Assembly (NCBI GenBank): GCA_003559575.1
Contig: PWKZ01000186.1
Coordinates: 1 to 43,672 of the forward strand
Direction of reading: 5' to 3'
Length of the DNA stretch: 43,672 nt
Source: Bradymonadales bacterium
Lineage (GTDB): Bacteria; Myxococcota_A; UBA9042; PWKZ01
Shown here one piece after another: positions 8,863-16,255 of the stretch (position 1 is the stretch's first letter; each line of letters starts with the position of its first letter). The notes beneath the pieces were generated by a model that worked only from the letters and a program-made list of their open reading frames with translations, ran no database searches and had not been told where the DNA came from. Both the position numbers and the translations under genes were made by a program.

Positions 8863-9887
8863 CGAGAGCTCTCAGCTCCGGCCGCTCGGCGGCCGCGCCA
8901 CATCATGAAGAGCGCCAGCAGGACGAGTGGGATCCCGATGAGCTGCGAGGTGGACAGCGCCTCGCCAAACCACAGGCCACGCTCGTCGTTACGCCAGGCC
9001 TCGGTGATGAAGCGGCCCACCGAGTAGAGCAGCACGAACCACCAGAAGACCTTCCCGTCGTAGCTCCGTCTCTTCTTGAACAGCCAGTAGCACGCGGCAA
9101 AGACGAATACGTTGACCAGCATCTCATATAACTGGGTGGCGTGCACCGGCCAGGAGGCCGCGGCGCTTTTCGGGAGGTGGGCGAGAGCGGCTATTTCGTT
9201 CCACCAGGTGCTGCCCGGTGCTAGGTCGCGCGTGAAGTGTTGCAACATTTGCGACTGATCGACGTGTTGGCGCCAGGCCGGCCCACCCCGCGGGAACGCG
9301 ACCGCGAGCGAGCCCGACCAGGTTTTGCCGAAGCAGCAGCCGGCGAAGAAGCACCCCAGGCGTCCGAAGACGAGCCCGAGAGCAATGGCGAAACCGGTGA
9401 GATCGGCCACGCGCCAGACCGGCATTCGTCTCCGCCTGACGAACCACAGGCAGGCGGCGAAAGCGCTCAGAAAGCCGCCGTAATAGGTGAGTCCGCCATA
9501 CCAAAACTTCAGTGGCCGCAGGCAGTCGCGGGCGGGGTGGCACAAACCGGTCTCGGGGTGGCAGAGCGCTCCCCGTTCCCAGATTTGACAGACGAAGTCG
9601 GTGGGGCATTTCCAGCCGTGCGGCAACGCGCGGCCCTCGAGCGCCAACGGATCGAGGCACAAGTGGATGTAGTCCTGCAGGTAGCCGTCGACGAGGACAT
9701 GCAGGCCGCGCGCGCCCAGGATCCCCATCACAAGAGCGACCAGAGCAGTGTCGAGCAAGGCGTTCTGATCGACACCGACCCCCGGCGCTTCGCGCCAGGC
9801 CAGCCATATGGCGGCCATGAAACCTACCGTGAGCAGGGTAAAATAGGCGGGGAAGTCCATCGGTCCAATATCGAACGACGGGGTCAT
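8859..9887 (-). CDS. lgt: Prolipoprotein diacylglyceryl transferase, first copy, with Cys-rich insert
   Basis: This 342-residue Lgt is longer than usual (about 260-300). Conserved blocks: FWYGGLTYYGGF (128-139), GLVFGRLGCFFAGCCFG (171-187, essential Arg176), HATQLYE (249-255) and SVGRFITEAWRND near 289-301. Two insertions explain the length. Residues 70-125, before the YGG block, hold six cysteines (77, 94, 100, 109, 116, 122). A second stretch at 200-246 is hydrophilic and Trp-rich. It overlaps lspA by 4 nt and the second lgt by 4 nt (ATGA at both ends), so all three are probably made together. The six cysteines could form three disulphides if the loop is periplasmic, or bind metal. Catalytic residues look intact. 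Confidence 0.9.
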   Translation of the reverse strand: MTPSFDIGPMDFPAYFTLLTVGFMAAIWLAWREAPGVGVDQNALLDTALVALVMGILGARGLHVLVDGYLQDYIHLCLDPLALEGRALPHGWKCPTDFVCQIWERGALCHPETGLCHPARDCLRPLKFWYGGLTYYGGFLSAFAACLWFVRRRRMPVWRVADLTGFAIALGLVFGRLGCFFAGCCFGKTWSGSLAVAFPRGGPAWRQHVDQSQMLQHFTRDLAPGSTWWNEIAALAHLPKSAAASWPVHATQLYEMLVNVFVFAACYWLFKKRRSYDGKVFWWFVLLYSVGRFITEAWRNDERGLWFGEALSTSQLIGIPLVLLALFMMWRGRRAAGAESSR

Positions 9888-10975
9888 CCCTCAGCCTTCG
9901 CGTCTTTTTTTTGAGAGGGCGAAGCTTTGCGGCGCGTGGTGGTGGGCTTCTCGCCTTCGATCTGTGCGAATGGGCTGGACTTCACGAACAGCATCTCAAC
10001 CACCAGCGCCAGCACTCCGAGTGTGATGCCGATGTCGGCCACGTTGTAGGTGGGCCAGTGCGATCGCCCGATGTACATGTCGAGAAAATCAATGACGTAG
10101 TTGTACTGGAAGCGATCAATGAGATTTCCGACGGCGCCGCCCAGGATGGCCGAGAAGGCGATGATCGCCGAGAGATGGGTCGGCGGCAGGCGGAAGAAAA
10201 CCACCAGGATGACGATTGAGGCCAGTGTCGAGATCGATGTCAGGAAGAGGCGCCGAAAAGTAGGGTGGGCACCGGCGAAGAGCCCCCAGGCGGCGCCCGG
10301 GTTCTCCTTGTATTCCAGGCGAAAGAAGCCCGGGATGACGTCCACCTTCCTCTCGTGCAGGAGATAAAGCGCCCCTCGAGCGACTCGCTCGTTGGCCGTC
10401 ACGTTGTCGTTGAACCCCATGAGCGGCATCACGTGGCCGCGTTCGATAAGCGTGCGGACGTCCCCTTCGTCGACGCGCACATGGTGCGCGGCCAGGTATT
10501 CCGCCAGCCGCTCGTCGGCGAACGAATCGTCGAGGAGCTTCTCGATCCGACTCTGATCCTCCACCAGAAAAGACAGCCACCGTCGCGCGAACGGCTTACC
10601 GAGAAGATTGACCGTCCGGGGGGCGCGCTCGAGACCATCCAGGAACATCAGGTAGGCCAGTGGGAACCTGTGGCGCTCGTCAATTTCAAGGGGGGCAAAA
10701 GGGTTCCGGTCGGGATCGAGCTGCACTTCGCGCCGGCCACGGGTGACATGTCTCGCGACTGTCGCGTCGATATCGTCTGCCAGATCGGGGAAGCGCTCGA
10801 TGAGTAGCTCTCCCACGGTTCGGCCGCTCATCTCTTCGGTGACGAGCAGCGGCAGAGGATGTGTCTCCGAGGCCAGGTTATGATCAGCCCATATCTTGGT
10901 GGCCTGATCGAGCCACACCAACCCTGCGACCATGACGACGAAGATTGTATACTTGCGGATATTGGCATTGGCCAT
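9884..10975 (-). CDS. lspA: Lipoprotein signal peptidase II with a large periplasmic insertion
   Basis: This aspartyl protease in the inner membrane removes signal peptides from diacylglyceryl-modified prolipoproteins. The protein has 363 residues, more than twice the usual 160-200. Helix 1 (10-31, ending WLDQATKIWADHNL) is normal. Residues 46-212 or so are then an extra, charged, mostly helical domain placed before the conserved FRLEYKENPGAAWGLF block (218-233). The active-site regions are intact: GGAVGNLIDR with Asp287 and YNVADIGI with Asp314. A Lys/Thr/Ser-rich tail ends the protein. It starts 9 nt after the ileS stop and overlaps lgt by 4 nt. The insert interrupts an otherwise complete enzyme cleanly and shows no frameshift. 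Confidence 0.93.
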   Translation of the reverse strand: MANANIRKYTIFVVMVAGLVWLDQATKIWADHNLASETHPLPLLVTEEMSGRTVGELLIERFPDLADDIDATVARHVTRGRREVQLDPDRNPFAPLEIDERHRFPLAYLMFLDGLERAPRTVNLLGKPFARRWLSFLVEDQSRIEKLLDDSFADERLAEYLAAHHVRVDEGDVRTLIERGHVMPLMGFNDNVTANERVARGALYLLHERKVDVIPGFFRLEYKENPGAAWGLFAGAHPTFRRLFLTSISTLASIVILVVFFRLPPTHLSAIIAFSAILGGAVGNLIDRFQYNYVIDFLDMYIGRSHWPTYNVADIGITLGVLALVVEMLFVKSSPFAQIEGEKPTTTRRKASPSQKKDAKAEG

Positions 10976-10984
10976 CGGTACTCT

Positions 10985-13852
10985 CTAAAGCGCGCCGGCG
11001 GAGGGGTCTGTGAGCCCTCGGACCACCTCGGAGCAGCGAGCGCAAAGTTCGGGGTGGCGAGCATCCTGCCCAACGCTGGTCGCGCGAATCCAGCAGCGAG
11101 AACACTTTTGTCCGACCGCCGGCGTGACGCTCGCCGCGAGCCCGTGTTCGCGGGCCTCCTCCGGCAGAGAGTCCAGCGCGAGCGCTTCGAGCCGCGCCTC
11201 ACTGACGATGAACAGCGTCGCGAGGCGGTCCGAGTAGCGCTCGAGCACCTCGCACTGCGGCGTATCGGCGGCCACCTGGAGCGTGAGCGCGGCGGCCAGC
11301 GAGTGCCCCACCACTTTGCGGTTGCGTGCCTCCTCGATGGCGCGCAGGGCCACCGACCGCGCCTGCTTCAAGATGACGAAGTCGGCCGCGAGAGCGGTGT
11401 CGCGCCAGTCGGAATTGACCGCCGGCATGTCGGCGAGAAAGACGGACTCGGGGTCCCCACTGCGTTTGGGCATTTGCTCCCACAGCTCATGGCTCGTGAA
11501 GCTGGTGATGGGTGCCGACAGGAGGGTCAGTGAGCGCAGGATCTCGTACATGACGGTCTGCGCCGCGCGGCGCGCCTCGGATTCGGGCGCTGAAGCGTAA
11601 AGCCGATCCTTGAGGACGTCCAGATAGAAGGAGGACAGATCGCCGGCCATGAAGTCCAACAGACCGAAGTGGATGGGATGGAACTCGTAGCGCTCATAGG
11701 CATCGAGTGCCTTGGCCGTCACTTCTTGGAGGCGGTGAAGCGCGAAGCGATCGATTGAGCACTCCGGCAGCGACCGCAGCAGCGCTGGAGCGACCTCATG
11801 GCGGTCGGGATCGAAATCGTACAGATTCGACAGCAGGAAGCGCGCCGTATTGCGCAGCTTGCGATAGGCATCGGAGAGGTTTTTCAGGATCTCGTCGGAC
11901 AGCCTGATATCCTCGCGATAATCCTCGGAGGCGACCCAGAGCCGGAAGATCTCGGCGCCGTAACGTTTGAGGACCTGCTCGGGCGGGAGGAAGTTGCCCT
12001 CGCTCTTGGACATTTTGCGGCCGTCGCCGTCGACGACGAAGCCGTGGGTCAAGACAGCTTTGTAGGGCGCGTGTCCTCTGGTGCCGACCGAGGTGAGCAT
12101 CGCCGACTGGAACCAGCCGCGGTGTTGGTCGCTCCCCTCCAGGTAGAGATCGACGGGCGGCGTGCCTTCGCCCCGGCCTTTCCCGGCGAGGTGAGGTTCC
12201 ATCACCGCGGCAAAGCTCACCCCCGACTCGAACCAGACGTCGATGATGTCTTCTTCGCGGCGGAAATTGCCGCCTTCACATTTGGGGCAGCGTGTGCCCG
12301 TGGGCAGAAGCTCCTCCTCGGAGGCCGTGAACCAGGAGTCGGCGCCTTGCTCTTCGAAGATGTTCGCCACGTGGTCGATCACGTCGGCGTCGAGCAGTGT
12401 GTTGCCGCAGTCCCGGCAGTAGAAGGCCGGGATCGGGACGCCCCAGCTTCGTTGGCGTGAGATGCACCAGTCAGGCCGGTTTTGCACCATCCCGCGGAAG
12501 CGGTCCTCGCCCCAGCGCGGGATCCACTTGACGCGGGAGATCTCCTCGAGCGCTTTGTCGCGCAGGCCGGTGAGGCTCATCGAGATGAACCATTGGTCGG
12601 TGGAGCGGAAGATAACCGGAGTCTTACTCCGCCAGCAGTGCGGATAAGAGTGTTCGATGTCGCTTTGGGCCAGCAGCATTCCGCGGGCGCGCAGCAGCTC
12701 GCAGACATCGTCGTTGGCGTCGAAGACCAGCTTGCCCGCGAAATGTTCCACGTCGCTCGTGAAACGTCCCTCTCCGTCCACAGGAGCGTAGCTGTCGAGC
12801 CCGTAGCGGCGGCCCACCTCGTAGTCTTCGGCCCCGTGGCCGGGGGCGGTGTGGACGCAGCCGGTGCCGGCCTCGAGGGTCACATGGTCGGCCAGGATGA
12901 TTTTCGAGCGCCGGTCGATGAACGGGTGCTTCGCGTTTGTGCCGTCCAGTAGTCGTCCCTCGAAGCGACGCACGATGGAGTATTCGCCGAGCCCCACCGC
13001 TTCGGCGAACACCGGCGCCAAATAGGCGGCCACGATGAGGTGCTCTCCCGAGGAGGTCTGCATCACCGCGTATTCGTGCTCGGGGTGCAGCGCGATGGCC
13101 AAGTTGGCGGGGATGGTCCACGGAGTGGTGGTCCAGATGACGAAAGCGGCCGCCTCATCGCCGGCTCCGTGGCCGATCTCCGGTAGCTTCTGCCTGACGT
13201 CGTCGCACACCGGGAACTTGACGAAGATGGAAGGAGACTTGTGGTTGTGATACTCGACCTCGGCCTCGGCAAGCGCGGTGCCGCACTCGTGGCACCACTG
13301 CACCGGCTTTCGGCCGCGATAGATAGCCCCCGAGCGCACGAAAGCGCCGAACTCCCGCGCGATGGTGGCTTCATAGGAGCGGTGCAGGGTGAGATAAGGC
13401 TCGGCCCAACGTCCGAGCACCCCCAGGCGCTTGAACTCTTCGCGTTGGATGTCCACGAAATTGAGCGCGAACTTACGGCACTGGGCGCGCATCTCCGGCT
13501 TCGGGGTGCGGTCTTTGCCGACGCCCAGTTTCTTCTCCACGTTGTGCTCGATGGGGAGCCCGTGGCAGTCCCAACCGGGGATGTACTCCGTGAGTCGCCC
13601 GCTCATGTTCCGGTATTTGACCACGATGTCTTTCAACACCTTGTTGAGGATCGTGCCCGGATGGATATTGCCGTTGGCATACGGTGGGCCGTCGTGCAGC
13701 ACGAACAGCGGTTTGTCCTGATTGCGGGCGATCATGCGTTCGTAGAGTTCAAGCTCTTCGAAACGACGCAAAAAGTCCGGCTCGCGCCGCATGAGATTCC
13801 CTCGCATGGGGAACTCAGTGCGCGGCAGGTTCAATGTCTCCCGGTAGTCCAA
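10985..13852 (-). CDS. ileS: Isoleucyl-tRNA synthetase
   Basis: This 955-residue cytosolic class Ia synthetase charges tRNA-Ile. Visible landmarks: the HIGH region PPYANGNIHPGTILNK at 56-71, the editing-domain block WTTTPWTIPAN at 240-250, DWCISRQRSWGVPIPAF near 461-477, KMSKS at 613-617, and a C-terminal zinc-type CSRCW...CARC motif near the end. The fourth residue of the HIGH signature is Thr67 rather than His (HPGT). The start is a TTG at 13852 with GGAGG 5 nt upstream; no better ATG exists nearby. It heads the operon that continues into lspA, the ileS-lspA pairing being common in bacteria. The 96 nt upstream contain no obvious consensus promoter. Confidence 0.97.
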   Translation of the reverse strand: MDYRETLNLPRTEFPMRGNLMRREPDFLRRFEELELYERMIARNQDKPLFVLHDGPPYANGNIHPGTILNKVLKDIVVKYRNMSGRLTEYIPGWDCHGLPIEHNVEKKLGVGKDRTPKPEMRAQCRKFALNFVDIQREEFKRLGVLGRWAEPYLTLHRSYEATIAREFGAFVRSGAIYRGRKPVQWCHECGTALAEAEVEYHNHKSPSIFVKFPVCDDVRQKLPEIGHGAGDEAAAFVIWTTTPWTIPANLAIALHPEHEYAVMQTSSGEHLIVAAYLAPVFAEAVGLGEYSIVRRFEGRLLDGTNAKHPFIDRRSKIILADHVTLEAGTGCVHTAPGHGAEDYEVGRRYGLDSYAPVDGEGRFTSDVEHFAGKLVFDANDDVCELLRARGMLLAQSDIEHSYPHCWRSKTPVIFRSTDQWFISMSLTGLRDKALEEISRVKWIPRWGEDRFRGMVQNRPDWCISRQRSWGVPIPAFYCRDCGNTLLDADVIDHVANIFEEQGADSWFTASEEELLPTGTRCPKCEGGNFRREEDIIDVWFESGVSFAAVMEPHLAGKGRGEGTPPVDLYLEGSDQHRGWFQSAMLTSVGTRGHAPYKAVLTHGFVVDGDGRKMSKSEGNFLPPEQVLKRYGAEIFRLWVASEDYREDIRLSDEILKNLSDAYRKLRNTARFLLSNLYDFDPDRHEVAPALLRSLPECSIDRFALHRLQEVTAKALDAYERYEFHPIHFGLLDFMAGDLSSFYLDVLKDRLYASAPESEARRAAQTVMYEILRSLTLLSAPITSFTSHELWEQMPKRSGDPESVFLADMPAVNSDWRDTALAADFVILKQARSVALRAIEEARNRKVVGHSLAAALTLQVAADTPQCEVLERYSDRLATLFIVSEARLEALALDSLPEEAREHGLAASVTPAVGQKCSRCWIRATSVGQDARHPELCARCSEVVRGLTDPSAGAL

Positions 13853-13948
13853 CGGTCCCTCCAGTCCTCGGATCCATCACGCTCGGCTTTCGGCCCCTGC
13901 CCGGTGGCGTCAAGCTCGATGGTACTGGGTTGAGGTTTTAGTGTCGCG

Positions 13949-14950
13949 CTACTCTAACGTCAAGTGGAGCTGGCCGGATTCGGAGAGCGCGACCGCCTCA
14001 ACGCCGCGCTCGGCCAGCATTTGCTGCATATGGCGCTCATCCGGGCCGTAGAGTGCCACGCGCTCGGGCTCCGCTGCGACGAGCCAGTCGACCAGGGCCG
14101 TCGCGGTGGGGTGTGCGTGCCAGATGAACCGGTTCCGGTGGAGTGGCTCGAGTGAGCCGTTGGCGCGAGCGTTCTCAGGCGGCTCCCGGCCGACGAGCGC
14201 CACGCCGGCGGTTGCCCCCGAGGTGCGTTCGCGGAAACTCTTGGTGTGCGTCGCAGTCGCCGGCCAGATCTCGACCGCGACTTTGCCTGGCCTGGAGTCC
14301 AGGGGCGCGAGGGGGGCGCCGCAGGATCGAAACGCCTCCGTCGCGCGCTCCACCGTGCGATGAAGCTTGCAGGGTAGGGCGTGACGCGCGAAGAGATCGA
14401 CGATCTCCACCGACGCCGGTACCGCCGCCACCAGGATTGGACATCGTCCGGCGGACAGTTGCTCTTCGGCGAAGCGCAAGAGATTGTCCTCCATCCGCGT
14501 GCGGTCATCGTCATTTGGGCCGGCGATCCACGCCCGCGCGATGACCAGGGCGGCGTGGGTCGCGGTGGCCGGTGGGGCGAGCGGCAGGCGCTCGAGAGTC
14601 AGCTCACCGGTGTACAGAATTCGGACCCCGTGCCGGCGGACCAGGAGCTGGGCGTTGCCGATCAAGCCGCCCGCGGGCAGCATCTCTAGCTTGAGCGGGC
14701 CCAAGCGGAAGGGGTGGCTGTATGGGGCGGTCAGGAGCGCCGCGCGGCGCGCTTGGCGGCGCCCCATTCCGGCGAGCAGTTTGGCTGTCTGGTCGCTGCA
14801 CAGAGTGGTGCGGTGTGCGGCGGGGCGACGCATTACGGCGCTGGAGACGAAGCTGAGCGCGCGGCGTGTTTCGGCGTCGAACCACAGCTCGGTACCGCTA
14901 AGATGTATTCCACCGCGAGAGGTCAGTTCGGGCAGTGTGGTCGGAGACAA
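13949..14950 (-). CDS. Metallo-beta-lactamase-fold exonuclease-like protein, metal site lost
   Basis: The 333-residue protein follows the layout of MBL/beta-CASP nucleases of the short, DNA-ligase-associated exonuclease type. In the order of that family: GIHLSGTELWFDAETRR, FVSSAVMRRPAAH (34-46, where active members have the HxHxDH box), HPFRLGPLKLEMLPAGGLIGNAQ (79-101, normally HPAGHxLGSAQ), ILYTGELTLE (111-120, normally SGD), and a C-terminal FIWHAHPTATALVDWL. All ligands expected in the first box are replaced (Ser37, Val39, Arg41, Arg42), the next His is Gly95 and the Asp is Glu116. A catalytic role is therefore unlikely, while the fold seems kept. The start is TTG at 14950 with a weak GGGAAG upstream. 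It lies between ileS and the divergent pilD. Family assignment is by motif spacing only. Confidence 0.6.
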   Translation of the reverse strand: MSPTTLPELTSRGGIHLSGTELWFDAETRRALSFVSSAVMRRPAAHRTTLCSDQTAKLLAGMGRRQARRAALLTAPYSHPFRLGPLKLEMLPAGGLIGNAQLLVRRHGVRILYTGELTLERLPLAPPATATHAALVIARAWIAGPNDDDRTRMEDNLLRFAEEQLSAGRCPILVAAVPASVEIVDLFARHALPCKLHRTVERATEAFRSCGAPLAPLDSRPGKVAVEIWPATATHTKSFRERTSGATAGVALVGREPPENARANGSLEPLHRNRFIWHAHPTATALVDWLVAAEPERVALYGPDERHMQQMLAERGVEAVALSESGQLHLTLE

Positions 14951-15250
14951 AATCTACCACTTCCCATCGGCGCACCCCACGCTCCGGCAAGGCTGAGTCA
15001 GGGCCTGGGTGTTGCTGTGCCGAACGCTATCCCCAAAGTGGTTCTCAATGTAGCACAACTTTGTTTTCCGGCCCCACTTCCCGTTTCAAACCGAGGATTG
15101 AGGACTCCCCTCGGTCCACGGACGCGGTGGAGGATTGAGGCGTGACCCATGTGTTGACACTCAGGGAGGGTCCGACGAGAGTCACAGTTGACCTCCACCG
15201 GGCAGGCGGTGCTCGACTGGGCGGCGTGAGACTTCTTCAAGGAGCGCCTG
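14951..15250. other. Divergent intergenic region before the prepilin peptidase gene
   Basis: These 300 nt between two divergent genes contain a partial repeat unit (ACCGAGGATTGAGG at 15090-15103), a full repeat copy (15105-15142) and the AAGGAG site of the prepilin peptidase (15239-15244). A TTGACA at 15154-15159 has no acceptable -10 at 16-18 nt. A forward reading frame starting at 15142 overlaps the peptidase gene and has no protein character. Confidence 0.5.
15105..15142 (+). repeat. Interspersed repeat copy 2 (38 nt)
   Basis: This is a 37/38 match to 136-173 in the same orientation. It is preceded 1 nt upstream by ACCGAGGATTGAGG (15090-15103), the same 14-mer that follows the hairpin at 32158-32171. 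The GAGGATTGAGG unit therefore occurs twice here, bracketing CTCCCCTCGGTCC. Confidence 0.8.
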
Positions 15251-16249
15251 ATGGACTATTCAGCCTCTCTCTTATACCTGGTGGCCTTTTGCTGGGGAGC
15301 CATCTGGGGCAGTTTTCTGAACGTCTGCATCTATCGCATGCCGGCGGGGCGCTCCATCATCAGGCCGGCCTCCCACTGTCCGGCTTGCTCCGAACCACTC
15401 AAGGCGTGGCACAACATCCCGATCTTGGGGTGGGTTTTACTCGGGGGGCGCTGTGGCTTCTGCCGCGCCGGGATAGCGTCGCGCTATCCGCTCGTGGAGT
15501 CGCTGATGGGAGTGCTCTCGGTGGCGCTCTTGGCAGATTCGCTGTCTCGCGCCGAGGCTACTTTCCTCTCCGACGCCGGGGCGTTGGCCGGAATCGATCC
15601 CGGCCCGGGGCTCGGGGTGGTGTTGTTTCCATTCCTCTATCACTTCGTTTTCGTCGCCGGGCTGGTCGTCATCACGTTCATCGATCTGGATCATCTCGAG
15701 ATCCCCAATGAGGTGACGTTGCCGGGGGTGCTCATTGGGTTTGGCGGCTCACTTGTGCTCTATCCATACTCCGGCGCCGGCGTTGTCTGGTGGAGTAGTC
15801 TGCTCGGGGCGCTTGTCGGCGGCGGCTTTTTGCTGGCCTTGATAGGGGGCTATGCGCTCTTGACCGGTCGCGAAGGGATGGGGTTGGGGGATTTCAAGCT
15901 GATGGCGATGGTGGGCGCGTTCTTGGGAATCCAGGCGTTGCCGTTGGTACTCTTCGCGAGCGCGGCGCAGGGGCTATTGTATGCCGTGCTGCTGCTTCTG
16001 ACTGGCCGCGGCGACGCGCACCGCGACCAACTCTTGGAGATCGAGGCGCGCGAGGCGGAGGCCGCCGGCGCCGGAGATGAGCATTGCCACGAAGAGGGGC
16101 CGGCAGAGCCGGCCGCCGAGAGCGAGAGCGCGCTGTCGCGTCTGCGCTCGATGCCGATCCCCTTCGGGCCGTTCATCGCGTTGGCGGCCATCCAGTGGCT
16201 GTTCGTGGGCGACCGGGTGAGCCTTTGGCTCGCCGGCCTGTTCGGTTGA
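15251..16249 (+). CDS. pilD: Prepilin peptidase / N-methyltransferase (type IV pili or type II secretion)
   Basis: This inner-membrane aspartyl protease (A24 family) cleaves and N-methylates type IV prepilins and pseudopilins. At 332 residues it has the N-terminal methyltransferase loop with both CxxC pairs (Cys43/46 and Cys68/71), then the two catalytic aspartates in IDLDHLEIPNEV (Asp145) and GMGLGDFKL (Asp214). About eight helices are present. An acidic, Ala/Glu-rich cytosolic loop at 254-296, ending before the last helix, is longer than usual. AAGGAG lies 6 nt before the ATG. The stop is 6 nt from the next ATG, so it forms an operon with the two-component pair that follows. Whether it serves pili, secretion or both cannot be decided; no pilin gene is in the window. 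Confidence 0.93.
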   Translation: MDYSASLLYLVAFCWGAIWGSFLNVCIYRMPAGRSIIRPASHCPACSEPLKAWHNIPILGWVLLGGRCGFCRAGIASRYPLVESLMGVLSVALLADSLSRAEATFLSDAGALAGIDPGPGLGVVLFPFLYHFVFVAGLVVITFIDLDHLEIPNEVTLPGVLIGFGGSLVLYPYSGAGVVWWSSLLGALVGGGFLLALIGGYALLTGREGMGLGDFKLMAMVGAFLGIQALPLVLFASAAQGLLYAVLLLLTGRGDAHRDQLLEIEAREAEAAGAGDEHCHEEGPAEPAAESESALSRLRSMPIPFGPFIALAAIQWLFVGDRVSLWLAGLFG

Positions 16250-16255
16250 GTTGAA

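Noticed and set aside
15154-15182. TTGACA upstream of the prepilin peptidase as a promoter
   Set aside because: The hexamer 17 nt downstream (GAGAGT) is a poor -10.
15142-15711. Forward frame overlapping the prepilin peptidase
   Set aside because: Shadow frame over a certain gene; begins inside a repeat copy.
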